A DNA stretch of 64,000 bases from Bugula neritina (GCA_964035545.1 OZ037772.1:248001-312000), one strand, 5' to 3'; numbered from the stretch's first letter, positions 37,168 through 48,934 are shown. The notes: a model not told the origin generated them from the sequence alone. Numbers and translations are program-made.

Positions 37168-37735
37168 GATTGACTTTTGACTTTTTTTCTTTAATATTTG
37201 TTCATGCCTACTTATATTATAGCCAGTATTTACACTGAATTTCACAACGTGTTGTCATGTCTGTGATATGCAATCAATCAATCAATCGAATCACCAATCA
37301 ACTAAAACTGCGTCTTCTTTCGAGATGTGACTTAAATTTAACACTTTACTCTACACCACCACGTTCTCTATGACATAGTATTCTATTTGAAAATTAAGAA
37401 ATGCTTGCTTTTTAAGTACCACATGTATACTTGGACCAAATGTAACTGTAAGAATACCGTAGATAGTAAAACAATTTGTGTCGAAAGTACAAACACGAAG
37501 AATAATACCACCAAGATCAAAAGATTTGGCAGCAAATTATACTTCATTACAATTACAAACTAATGCATAGTTACACTGATTGAAATTGAGTTATACTTCA
37601 CTTTACTAATATATTGATGGATTGGTTTATTACATATCACAGACATGAAAACATGTTGTGAAAGTCAGTGTAAATACTGGCCATAAAAAGTAGGCATGAA
37701 TAAAATTGAAAAAAGAAAAAAGTCAGAACTCTGTT
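37168..37735. mobile_element. Foldback element with about 110-bp imperfect inverted repeats
   Basis: 37168-37290 (GTTCATGCCTACTT, CCAGTATTTACACTGA, TCATGTCTGTGATATG) recurs inverted at about 37620-37730 with some mismatches. About 330 bp lies between. It sits between the kinesin coiled-coil exon and the FHA exon, where the first FHA strands are missing. Non-autonomous MITE-like; family unknown. Confidence 0.65.
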
Positions 37736-37929
37736 GGATTATTTAAAATAAAAGATCATTTAAAGCATTAACAAGGTATCTCTGCCCCATGCTTCTCTAT
37801 ATTTAATGGTTTGATATCCTGGTATTGGCAGTAAGTCATATTTCACTATACTAATAAGCTGAATAAATGACAAATTTTATTAGAATTAATTAACTTTAAC
37901 CAGAAATGCTATTTCACTTTCTATAGAAA

Positions 37930-38180
37930 AGTTACTGTTTAAGGGCAGACAATCACTAATACTCACCAGTATGTACGAGGGTAGACAATTACTAGTACTC
38001 ACTCTCAAGGGCAGATAATTACTAGTACTTATGAATATGATCAAGGGCAGACAATTACTAATACTCATCAGCATGTTCAAGGGTAAACAATTACTAATAT
38101 TTATCAATGTGATCAAGGGCAGACAATTACTAATACTCATCAGCATATTCAAGGGCAGACAACTACTAATATTCACCAGT
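37930..38180 (-). repeat. 36-bp minisatellite overlapping a 5' splice site
   Basis: About seven diverged 36-bp units (TCAAGGGCAGACAATTACTA). The first unit on the minus strand includes the end of exon 38177-38279 and its donor, so donor-like sequence is repeated into the intron. Confidence 0.8.
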
Positions 38181-38949
38181 ATGTTCGAGGGCGGATGCCT
38201 CTTCTCTCACATTTTCCTCAACCAGTTTCTGTTTCAACTGCCAATCTCTCTGCTGATTTTCCAAGTTCAACTCTTTCTCCTAAACACAAGCATGACTTGA
38301 TATATATAACTGTCCTACAGTAACAGCAGTAGTCACATGTATTGAGATACAAAAGAGGTATTATAAGTATAGACAACAACTTGGCAGTCAAACAGATCTG
38401 AAATTTATAGTCTTTGTCTGGTTTGTAGTCTAACATCAGCTCTAAATTAAATTAAAAAGAATGCATTACGAAATGCAATACATAGTAACCGCCTATGATT
38501 TATTTAGAATAGACTACATTATATATATTATTGTATACATTATATAATATCATATAACATGGCAAATATCACATAATACTGTATAAATTATACAGTATTA
38601 TATAGTATATAATATTACCCCGCCACACGCGCAGGACCACGGCGGTGAAAGGTGACCAAAGATGATCATAGTAAATAATATTACATATAATTATATTTTA
38701 TAAAATTATTTTATAAAACTACTATAATGTTTACGTAACGTCATAAAACAACCGACTACAGACACGAGAGGAAGTTGTATCACCTTCAGAGCTTTGCGAA
38801 GATCCACAATCCCCTGCATGGTGGAGAGACTGTCCCGCCCTAACCTGATTGCTTGGCCCTCAGTCTACCTTTCTCAGCCCACAGCTCTCTGATCAACTTG
38901 ACAATGAGATTTTTATTTACTCTAGCGAGGTTGACTATAGAACGGGCTG

Positions 38950-40480
38950 TAGATGTGAAGAAAACATGCTACCCAACACCAAGATTCATACCCTCAATTA
39001 TAACTTTTCAAAAGAAAAATAAAAATTGTAGAAACTTTGGAAGTTAGATGTGTTTTCAAAATGTGAAGTAAAAAACACAATCCAAAAAGAATATAACCAA
39101 TCACATGACTTGTTACATATTTAGACGCTGAACACTTTTTAAATGAAGCAGATAATCATAAGTGGGCTGAAAAGCATATTACAGTAGCTAGTTAAAAACA
39201 CACATACTCCCACTTTTCTCATAAACTGTAAATACGCCCACACTCACATTGGTACCTGAACTCATACTGAAAGCGTTGCTCATAGCTGGTTCATATTGAT
39301 ACTGATATCATGAAGTTAATAATGATATTCATCCTCAATAGTAAAGTTAGTAAATGGTATTGATTCACCCACAATGACAATTACTTGCAAAAGTTATATA
39401 TTATTTATTTATTGACTTGGTGAGTTATTTAATTTTATCAGTTATAATGTGTATCATTCAAATGCGAATGTTGAAAATGATCTAGTCAATTTGATTACCT
39501 CATACTAATTTCGATTCATCACAATTGTCGCAATAATTTTGCCAATAATTCAGTTTCACGATGCTCATTCAGTGATTGACAGCTAGTCTTACATTGACCT
39601 TCAAGCCTAAAGCAACAGAATCTAACAGTAAGTGTAACTATAAGATTAAGTATATTTAGTTTACTATCAAGTATTAACATTACCACGTAAAATTAAAATC
39701 TGTCAGTGTCTATAAAATTAAATTCTATAAAGCAAAATTACAAACCATTTTTATTCATGCTCTAACTTTGAAACCAGTGATACAAAAATAGTGTCATATC
39801 ACTATTTGATATTCATGATGATATTGTTCTTGTAATTGATGTTCACATTCTGTTAATGTTATTCGTATTGATATTATTATTGGTATTGTGATACTGATCG
39901 TCATTCTGATTTAGTGAATTTCACTATGATTGTGGTTGCCCCTGGCCTGGCAACTGGCTCTTCTCATTGCCACACTCAGTCAGTCACTCGTACTGAGAGT
40001 GAGTACGCCGTACGGTATTCACACTCACAGTGATTGTCGTTGGGATTGTCAATATTGTCATACTGATACTCATAGTCATTCAACCATACTCATTGTGATT
40101 CACAGCGAATGCTTGAGTGAATTGATACTGATAGCACATTGAGCTTGACATTAGGCATTAATTGATTAATTTCAAGTGATTATCTTTTACTTCGAGTTTT
40201 ACCTCGTAGTCGTTGGGTTCAGCTTCAACTTGGTGTTGGTTTCAAAGTTGAAGCATCAGGATATTGTGAATATGAAGAGAAGATGAAGCAGCTGTTTGGG
40301 GTGTAAACAAACCTAAATAGTACGCAAAAATTATAAATACTAAACGAAGAAATCAGCGGCGATGAAAAGCACCGCTTGTTACAGGGTTTCTAAATTTATA
40401 TTGCTATAGTGATGAGAAATCGCTTGAAGCAGCATTGAATAGGTAGTCACCGAGTGTATTGACTTAAGAGCATCAAGTTT
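38950..40480. other. Intergenic, no gene recognised
   Basis: Searched on the minus strand for the missing kinesin motor motifs and found none. 39800-40140 has repeated ATTCATACT/GATACTGAT-like short words. Confidence 0.5.
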
Positions 40481-40483
40481 AAA

Positions 40484-41194
40484 ATGCAAACAAATTCTTA
40501 CACAAACTTTGCACGTGGTCACTACTCATTCGGTGCTGCTTCTAGTGATCTTCAGAACAACAATAATGGTGACAGACAGTGAGCGTAACGCATGATAGTT
40601 TGAAAAATCTGTAAGTTTATAAATTTATATTGCAGTTGCTTGTAGATAGTGCTAGTATATTAATAGTGATAAATTGATTTATAATTATGTTTTATTGTTA
40701 TACTATTGTACTTGTAGCCTATATATATATATATATATATACTGTGAGTTATTATATTATATACTGTGAGTTATTATATTATATACTATGAGGCATTATA
40801 CTATATACTATGAGTTATTATATTATATACTATGAGTTATTATATTATATACTATGAGTTATTATATTATATACTATGAGGCATTATAATATTATAAACT
40901 GTTTCCCCAACAATGAGTGGAGACACAACTCCAACAAATGGCCAGTTGATGCTCCAATGACCACGGCTCTCTTCACAGAAGGTGTGACAACTCTACAGGG
41001 GGACTATGTCCAAGGGTTGGGCTACTACGAGTACGTCCCGCAATACTTCAGATGTTCTGCTTTTTTCTTTAAACCCTTTATACTATACTAAAATTTATGT
41101 TAGATTTCTAGTTAAGCTTCCAGGCTACGTTACATCCAGAGCCTTTGCAGACACGCTGCCTGCAGCTCAGACACATGCAGACACTTGGCAATAG
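40484..41194 (+). CDS. Small 3-exon gene, 111 aa, function unknown
   Basis: Exon 1 40484-40578 (MQTNSYTNFARGHYSFGAAS, GTGAGC donor), exon 2 40881-41030 (NNEWRHNSNKWPVDAPMTTA, ALFTEGVTTLQGDYV; donor GTACGT), exon 3 41104-41194 (VKLPGYVTSRAFADTLPAAQ, ends DTWQ, TAG). Phases 2 and 2 join exactly; 336 nt, 111 codons plus stop. It is Asn- and aromatic-rich, with no signal peptide or transmembrane segment, and looks like a small soluble protein. Short Asn/Tyr/Pro motifs recall ciliary microtubule-inner proteins, but I do not recognise a family. A minisatellite fills intron 1. Confidence 0.65.
40735..40880. repeat. Minisatellite TATATACTATGAGTTATTAT
   Basis: About six 24-25-bp units in intron 1 of the 111-aa gene. 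The last unit abuts the exon 2 acceptor and supplies its AG. Confidence 0.85.
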
Positions 41195-41608
41195 CTGCCA
41201 GTGAACTGATTCACTAGTGAAATAATATTGATAGTGTCATCCATGTGTCATGTTAGATTATTGGTATAATGAGGTTACATCAGTGATGATTAAAATTACT
41301 TGTCAGTCTAGTTCACAATAATGCCTTTGCTGTCTATTTCTCTACATTCTTTACATTCCACAACATTGCTTGGCTATTTCTTTAAACCTCTACATTATAG
41401 CCTACGGCATTCATAGTCTGTTGCATTAGATATGAAGTCATGGAATATAGAAGAACCACGTTTATGTGAATCTCACACAAGTTCTGATTGGTTCTTGTGA
41501 ATCTCACACAAGCTCTGATTGGTCTCATTACCTGTCTAATTACAAATATTGACAGAAGAAGACTTTAACTAACTGAAACTCTATCTCTATATTGATAATC
41601 TGCTTTAG

Positions 41609-41877
41609 TAAAAAGTGAGTACCTGGGGTGGAGAGAGCCAGTTCTCAGGAAGCTGATTATAGAGAGGGCTGAAGGAGCTGATTTTGTGCCAGTCTTGGAG
41701 ACAGAGCAGGTTTTGGCCGGGACGGCTTTGAGAGTAACGATTAATGTGACAGCGGAGTTTGAAAGTCATCAACTTGAAGTGAGTGTGGATGCTTACCCAC
41801 GTCTGCTGATTATAAACGAGTGTAGAGTTTTATTTACTGGGAAGCGGTTTGTTTTACCCCCTCATAAGTGCAGAGAG
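41609..41877 (+). CDS. Orphan exon, beta-rich, unknown
   Basis: Open for 89 codons between a TTTAG acceptor and a GTAAAT donor: YLGWREPVLRKLIIERAEGA, VTINVTAEFESHQLEVSV, ECRVLFTGKRFVL. Alternating hydrophobics and two Cys suggest a beta-sandwich. It ends in phase 0 while the next exon (42070) needs phase 2, so an exon is missing or the two are unrelated. Confidence 0.4.
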
Positions 41878-42599
41878 GTAAATTTTCAGTTTCGTGGAAC
41901 AGTTGATTTAGTTTATACAAAACACTCTCAATGCACTCTTCTAGAATACAAAGTTACAAGCTACAGGCTACAAAGTTATATAAGACATGCGTTATTGGAG
42001 GTGAAAAAGGTTTTGTTTTCTCTTTTTATTTTTCTTTATTTACTGATTATAGATATTTATTTTGAAAAGTTTTTGTCAACCACTGAGAGTTCCAAACACA
42101 GATGCGGGCGGTGACTTTAAGCAGTGTTACAAGTTCTGTACCTTTGAGGCTCAATGTCAAGGGATTCCAGGGTCCACCTGCCACCTTAGTGAGTTGTCTT
42201 CTCACAGCATACAGTTTGAAGTATGCTTATCAACTACCTAGTATGCTGAAACAAATGTGGGTTTTTAGTGTATAAGTGCTTTCTGACTCTCTTCAGTTTG
42301 TATAATACAAGAACCCAGTAGAATCACTGAATTGGTATAACATAGATATATATTCATCAGAAATGTACATGATGTAGCAGTGCAGCCCAATGAAGTCATT
42401 CGGAAAGTTAAATGATGTTCTTTTAGACATTGCTCTGTAGAACTCAGACTGAGCATGTGACATCCAGGTTCCGAGTGTATTACCATCAGTGGTGGAGACG
42501 AAGGAGGTTGTTGGTGTACAGGGGGTACTCACTACTACAACCGAGCTTGTGTACCTGGCATTACTAGTAAGTGTGTATCTAAAGACAAGCAGAGTGACA

Positions 42600-42735
42600 G
42601 ATGAACTGACAAACTGACTGGCTAACTGGCTGGCTGACTGACTGACTGACTGACTGACTGACTGACTGACTGACTGACTGACTGACTGACTGACTGGCTT
42701 ACTGGCTGGCTGACTCACTGACTGACTGACTGACA
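42600..42735. repeat. (ACTG)n tetranucleotide microsatellite
   Basis: GACTGACTG runs with GGCT variants. The Ser/Gln/Val-repeat open frame on the minus strand is an artefact. Confidence 0.95.
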
Positions 42736-43039
42736 GGTAAACAGATAGGTAAATATTGATCACATATATAGTGAAGCTACCAACTGAGACCCAGACTGTG
42801 TTTTGATTTAGCATATACTGGTATATGATATCTTTCTACAATGTGTTTACAGTTTACTCTACAAAGTATAGTTCCATCAGATGGACTCACTCTACTCACG
42901 TGTAAGACTCATCAAGAATGTCTACCCAATCAGATCTGTGTTAACGAGGTGTGCACACTGACGTGTGAAAGTGACTCTGAGTGTACATTCAACCAGGTTA
43001 GATACTGCATACATGTCTCTATCATAGCAGGTATTTCAC

Positions 43040-43340
43040 AAACTATTCTGAAACCCATACTTTTATTGTTCATTGTCTACGTATTCTCCACCATATTTTT
43101 ACTAGAAGTAAACTTTATTTCAGTAATGAGTTTAAAATAAATTATTGTTTCGCATTGTACAGTTTATTATTGCCTGAATCTTGTAATAAGAATATTGACA
43201 ATATTAGAGCAGCTATGTGATTGGCTTAACAATACCAGAGCAGGGATTTGATTGGCTTAGCAATATCAGTGCAGCGATGTGATTAGTTTTACAATATCAA
43301 AGCAGGGATGTGATTGGCTACTCTGTTCTGTTCTGCAGGG
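43040..43340 (+). repeat. Intragenic duplication (pairs with 44150-44415)
   Basis: About 270 bp ending in TACTCTGTTCTGTTCTGCAGGG occurs twice, including three to four 35-40-bp sub-repeats with GCGATGTGATTGG. Both copies end in an identical splice acceptor; only the first is followed by helix sequence directly. A MITE separates them. Confidence 0.85.
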
Positions 43341-43631
43341 CTTCAGAGGAGACGAGGGGAAACGGGATTGCCCTGTGCTGTAGGAGATGCTGGAAAACCC
43401 GGACCTCAATGTCCAATGGGAGAGAGCCGGTCGACTGGGCTCAAGAGATTCCTCGGACCAGTCGGTGCTCCTGGTTATCCTGACCTGCAAGAACCGAGGT
43501 TGGTGAATAGTATCTTTGTGGGGCTCACTGCTTGTGTGGGAGTTGTTTCCTCTGAAATATTTGGAGGTGTAGCTTGAGTTCCTTGCCTTGTGTTATCAGT
43601 TAGCCCCGCCTAGGTGTTTCACAGGTTATTA

Positions 43632-44137
43632 CAGGGTTGGGGTAATTGTAATTTGTAATTGTAATTTGTTGTATTTAATTACATTTTTTCAAGTAATTGA
43701 ATGTAATTTGTGATTGATGTATAAAAATGTAATTGTAATTGTAATTAATTACATATCTAATGTAATTGATTTTTACAATTACATCTCAATTACTTCAAAC
43801 TTTTAAATCTTAAGAAATTCATTCTTTTTTAACATGCCTACTGTTAAATAACAAGTTCAGGTTAAGTCAATGTAGTATAGTATCAGTGTTGAGAACAAAG
43901 GAGGTTCACCACTGTCAAAATTGCCCCTGCTAGTTGGACCCTAGAAGTGAAATTGCATAACTTCCATTTGTCCTTTGTGAGAACAAAAGTAATTGTAATT
44001 GTAATTAATTGCTCTACAATGTAATTTTGTAATGTAATTAATTACATTTATTTCAACTGTAATTATAATTGTAATTGACAAATTCTCATGTAACTGTAAT
44101 TAATTACATTCACATGTAATTGACCCCAACAACCCTG
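43632..44137 (+). mobile_element. Non-autonomous hAT-like element (506 bp)
   Basis: Starts CAGGGTTGGGGTAATTG and ends GACCCCAACAACCCTG, imperfect inverted repeats. Flanks GGTTATTA and GTTTATTA (7 of 8) fit the 8-bp target duplication of hAT transposons. The interior is built of repeated GTAATTGTAATT words and has no open frame. Inserted into the collagen pseudogene. Confidence 0.75.
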
Positions 44138-45390
44138 GTTTATTATGGAGCTCATACTTTTATTGTTCAAGGTCTAGATGTATTCGATCCACCATGTTTT
44201 TACTAGAAGTAAACTTTAATTCGGTAATAAGTTTAAAATAAATTGATTTTTCCTATTTTGCTGTTTATTGTTGCCTGAGTATTGTAATGAGAATATTAGC
44301 TTCACAATACCAGTGCAGCGATGTGATTGGTTTGACAATATCAATGCAGCGATGTGATTGGCTTGACAGTATCAGAGTAGTGATGTGATTGGCTACTCTG
44401 TTCTGTTCTGCAGGGCCATGCCTACTTGTATTATGTGTTAATCTTGTTTTGCAGTGAACAGAAAGGGATAATGGGTCCTAAAAGACACCCAGGATCTTAC
44501 AGAACTGATGGAGAGGAAGGGTTCACCCGATGTTGATGGCCTGCCTGCTATATCCGGCAATCCTGGAGATGCAGGAGAAAGGAGACCACCTGGTTTCTCA
44601 GGAGATACCGGACTTTTTGGAGAACCAGGTGATGTTTATGCTCAATTGAGTTTAATCTGTCAAGTTATGTTGGGATCTTTTTCGTTTTCATTATTTTATG
44701 TTTGTTATGTGGAAAAGGGGAAAACTCTATCTCGAAGCATTTTTGTTTTTTCAGAGAGCTTTGGATTATTTGATTATGGTCTACACAGGGGTGTAGACAA
44801 ACTAAACTAGACAGGGGTGTAGACAGACTAAACTTACTACGAACTTATAACTACCCTGCGTCATGCTGTCATGAGGTCTCTATTCTCTCTTATAATTTGA
44901 CTTTTATTTAGCGAGCAGATTTCAAGTGGGCTATTCTATAGTGACCAGTCACACTGTTTATTATAGCAACAGAGAAATCAAGTTGAAAACTAGTTGCACC
45001 TGTTGTGATGCTATCACTGGGTGCTTACCGGTAGAGACGGAGTACCTGGACCTGTTGAGATAGGATATCAGGGTAAACAAGGAGATCAAGGTCCTGCAGC
45101 TAAGAATTCGGAGTTAATCACTATTGTTTGTGTATTTCTATTCTTTTTAGGTATTCTATAATATGCTGGGGTTGTCAGATTGATCTAGTGGAGTTACCTC
45201 CTCTTAAGTGAAAGATACTTTAATATTATAATTTGCTCATCAATCTGACTGATTAAAGCTACTGCTGTCAAAAAACAAGATTGTTGCAGTCTAAAAATTA
45301 ACGCCAGCTATAAACTATACGCAGCAAATCTTTTAGCTTGGAGTAAATTGACCAATCTTTGATAATCAATTTTAATTTTTTAGCTTTTAT

Positions 45391-46948
45391 AGTATGGATG
45401 TTGATGAGTGTTGCTATAGTAACATGTTGGTTTCCTGTATGGATTGTAGTTTGAGTATCAGGCAAAGTTTTCCCGATTCAACTTCCTTCGAATTCACTCT
45501 GAGAGAGCAAAGCAAACCCTGACTCACAGGTAATAGTCACTGCTAGCAGCTTATCAAATAGTCACTAGTTGCTAGTCACCAGATATTAGTCCTCTACTAT
45601 GTTGCTAGTCACTTGATAATCTGAACAATCACTGGCTTCTTCTTAAGCTGAGTGAGTTGTTGGTATGACTGTTCCTTTTGCTGATTGTAGATGTATAAAC
45701 TCAGTGGCAGTACAAGATGCATGCGAAAGGAAGAATAAGTCAGTCATTTTATATACAGCTGGTGATAAAGAATACACAGCGACAGATAGCAGGTCCCAAT
45801 ATTCCGTGCTGCAGGATTTTTACAAGGTATCTAAATCTGACCTATATACTGTAAATCTGACCTATATAGTGTAAATCTGACCTATAAAGTGTAAATCTGA
45901 CCTATATAGTGTAAACCTGACCTATATAGCATAAATTCGACCTGCACTTGAACATGATTGCGATAGTTGCATTTTTTTTATATTGATATACAATATAGCT
46001 TGCCTTTGAGGCTTTTTAACAACTACTCATGAGTTCAACCCAAAAGCCACTTTGATTTCTGTGCAAGTTTAGAGTTTTGAGTTTGCCGTCTGCCATTTTG
46101 TAGTATTCCAAATACCATCAGAAGCTCTGACAGTGATTGAGATTGACACCAAGACCCCCACCCACTTGCATATTAATGACATTGCTCCTGGTGACATCAG
46201 GACCACCCACAAAGAGTTTGGGGTTCAGCTTGGAGAAGTCTGCTTTTCATAGACTCATATCTAACAACAGTTTTATTTGTCTGATTTGTAAGACTGTTCC
46301 TGATTAGATAATTAGTGGCCAATCAGAGAATGCAATCAATGTTTGGTTGGCTGAGACCAGCAGTCTGATTTTTATATAACCTAATTTTAAATGAAAGATT
46401 TGATTACTCTAAATAAATTTATCTGAGACTTCCAAGGCAGTGATGGTGATTTTTGTACATATAAATTTGAAGGAGTTTAGCTATAGAGTTTATGCTGTTT
46501 TTTTAATTATTCCACCATAACCTGAGATTGTGAGTAGTAATTCTAGAATGAGATAGGGAGGGTGTTATGCCCCTCCCTGTGATTTTATATATTTAGAAAT
46601 TGTTGTTGATTTAGTAATTCTGTTGGTGCTACATTTTTGAATTAATTTAATCCAATCATTTCTTTAATATTGCAAAATATATTTTACCATACAGCACTAC
46701 ACAATTTATTTCTCAGCTTGTAAATTTCACCATCAAAATTATTATAGTACTAAAGTTGGTCACAGATTTCTGATAAGCTGCAGTTTTCAGATCTGATTAT
46801 TTATCCTATTCATCCTGAAATGAGACATTGTTAGTTTAAAATGGAATTTTACATATATTTTAGTTACTTAGTTCCAACTGTGTTGACCATATGAACATTT
46901 TAAATTTTACTTTGGCTGCTATGAAGTATATAAGCAAATGGCATTAAG
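45391..46948 (+). repeat. Segmental duplication, copy B
   Basis: Partner of 3811-5387. A separate short homologous block, 45035-45180, matches 775-930, so about 2.9 kb of copy A sequence is deleted between them here. Confidence 0.9.
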
Positions 46949-46989
46949 TTATTAATATATAATAAGGTTTGCAAAGACTTAATATACCA

Positions 46990-47335
46990 AGCAACTGTGA
47001 CAAGACATGCCAATAACTCCAGCCAATCATACATAGGACTTTGTTCAACTACCTTCAAAGCCAGACTCAGCAACCATAAAGCCTCTTTCCTACATGCAGA
47101 TAAAGCCAACAACACACAACTCAGCAGACACATCCGGGATTTAGAACAAAAACAACACGAAATTCAGCCTAAAATGGATCATTTTAAAAATTTGTAAATC
47201 ATACTCAAAACCTAATCAACAGATGTAACTTATGTAGCTATGACAAATATGTAATTTTGAAACAACCGGAGTTATCCACTCTCAACAAACGCAACGAGCG
47301 AAGTGTGAGAATTCCATGCTAGTGACCTGCCACAC
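46990..47335 (+). mobile_element. PLE endonuclease fragment, third
   Basis: Plus-strand SYIGLCSTTFKARLSNHKAS, TQLSRHIRDL, then after a frameshift CNLCSYDKYVIL and STLNKRNE. Same module as 16290-16641 but diverged, so from a different PLE lineage. Truncated 5'. Immediately follows the end of segmental duplication B. Confidence 0.75.
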
Positions 47336-47504
47336 ACAGTGCGTGTGTTGCGAGTGCAAAATATTATTAGCAAATGATGTTAGCGTTAAACTTTACTGCT
47401 CGCCTACAGACGTTTGTTTTTAAACAGCGTCACCGGGCAAAGTAATTTGGATATTATAAAAGCGGAAATGTAAAATATATAAAACTGTTTTAATTCAGCT
47501 CAGT

Positions 47505-47985
47505 ATATTATGTCATACAGCATATTATGTTATACAGTATATTATGTTATACAGTATATTATGTTATAGAGTATATACTATGTTATACAGTATACTCTGT
47601 TATACAGCATATTATGTTATACAGTATATTATGTTATACAGTATATTATGTTATACAATATATTGTGTTATAATACAGTGTATAATGTTATACAGTATAT
47701 TACGCTATACAGCATATTATGTTATACAGTATACTATGTTATACAGTATATTATGTTATACAGTATATACTATGTTATACAGTATACTCTGTTATACAGT
47801 ATAATTATTATGTTATACAGTATACTCTGTTATACAGTATACTATGTTATACAGTATATACTATGTTATACAGTATACTATGTTATACAGTATATTATGC
47901 TATACAGTATACTATGTTATACAGTATACTATGTTATACAGTATATTATGTTATACAGTATATTATGTTATACAGTATACTGTAT
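47505..47985. repeat. 17-bp minisatellite, about 28 copies
   Basis: Unit TTATACAGTATATTATG. Because 17 is not a multiple of three and no frame of the unit contains a stop, the three plus-strand frames stay open over long stretches. Not coding. Confidence 0.95.
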
Positions 47986-48124
47986 ACTGTCATTGAGCTG
48001 GTTTACAGTGAAGGATGATTTGCTGAATTTTGTGTTTTTATATAAGATAGGATTCCTTCAATTAATATGCTAATGGTTAGGAATCAGCAAATAAACTGCC
48101 TTGACCTGCAAAGTGACCTACAAT

Positions 48125-48404
48125 GTGCAGCTTGTCAAAACCCAAGTCAAACTTAAGCAAGCTGCAGCACAAATTCACCAGCTTCAGCCATAATATTAAT
48201 AATTGAACTGCTTTGTGCTTTTTACATGCATAATATAATAATCATAATCTTATTATTATAATCAAATATACTAGAACAAATATAGACTTCTATTGTATAT
48301 TATGCCTATCATTCATAAATTGCACTTTTAGAAAAAGGGGAACTTAATAGTAAACAGTTATGGAAGGGGAGATGATATGGCATGAAAAAGGTTTGGAACC
48401 ACTG
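48125..48404 (-). mobile_element. hAT-like MITE, minus orientation, partial
   Basis: Reverse complement begins CAGTGGTTCCAAACC at 48404 and follows the copy at 51936 through ATTATTAATATTATGGCTG. The other end is not identified. Confidence 0.7.
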
Positions 48405-48934
48405 AGCTAAACGAACCACCATACCTCTACCATAGCATCACATCCCTCTGCCATCTTGATTGCAGCCTGCCAATTAAGAAAATTCAGGATTAACCAGAGA
48501 TTCAGTGATGTCGCTGAATATGCTAGTACTAAACAGCTCAACTTAAACAAAATAAATATATTTTACATAATGAAAGTACAAACAAAAAGATGCAAGTGCT
48601 AGCTGACACTCAAGACTACTGATAAGAGACAAATTTCTTGTAGATATTTTGCTACTATAGAGGACATTGACGTTATCGGTATATTTGTAATTTGAAAATA
48701 TACATTCTAAATTAGCTCAATTGAAAAATATGTACACTTCCTGCCCTGGATAATTTTTTAGATTTCAACCTAAGAGTTGTCTATCTTCGACACAATATAG
48801 CGATCGGCTCACTGAATGCAACATTTCTTTCACGTGATTATTATAGAGCTTTGTATCGACCTTTGTAGTCGAGTGACGTGTAATAATCCTTCTGCGCGCA
48901 GAACTTCCTCGTTATTTTGGTTTTATTGTGCCTC

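Larger units (their letters stand above)
31488..38946 (-). pseudogene. KIF14: KIF14-like kinesin (neck, coiled coil, FHA, tail); motor core not seen; disrupted
   Basis: KIF14 is a kinesin-3 mitotic/cytokinesis motor with motor, coiled coil, FHA and a long tail. Minus-strand exons in order: 38784-38946 (ARSIVNLARVNKNLIVKL, end of the motor), 38177-38279 (coiled coil), 37035-37140 (FHA: VHKDNQVVITPI, TFVNGEQIVD), 36434-36576 (RVIIGGDLYFHFNHL, PKDFLFAKTKIEEAK), 36089-36187, 34484-34704 (VSKFEERLADM), 33883-34104, 33350-33460, 32353-32524, 31859-32000, 31488-31673. Lesions: a one-base frameshift near 38840, in-frame TGA at 34588-34590 (Lys/Arg expected) and 32468-32470, and phase breaks between several tail exons. 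No P-loop, SSRSH or DLAGSER motif was found upstream before the next gene at 40.5 kb. FHA and the neck give the assignment; tail exons are placed by strand and order, and some borders may be wrong. Confidence 0.65.
42070..46252 (+). pseudogene. Second fibrillar-collagen copy: Cys-rich N-terminal exons, decayed triple helix, partial COLFI
   Basis: Exons 42070-42188, 42468-42566 and 42881-42996 join in phase and encode Cys-rich extracellular modules (CYKFCTFEAQC, GGCWCTGGTHYYNRAC, CKTHQECLPNQICVNEVC), then a helix exon 43339-43498. That exon has lost one base near 43355 and has Gly replaced by Cys, Arg or Asp at triplet positions. Helix pieces follow at about 44455-44630 (frameshifted) and 45030-45099 (splice donor GT changed to CT). 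COLFI exons 45450-45529 and 45691-45826 are open. The last, 46104-46252, has a 2-base insertion giving an early TGA. Two COLFI exons present in the first copy are absent. The 5' modules may be the N-propeptide region that the first gene has outside the window. Confidence 0.85.

Noticed and set aside
42293-42814. Minus-strand 173-codon frame rich in Ser-Val-Gln
   Set aside because: It is the (ACTG)n microsatellite plus flanks; the plus strand holds real Cys-rich exons.
47544-48073. Overlapping open frames in three plus frames
   Set aside because: Produced by a stop-free 17-bp minisatellite.
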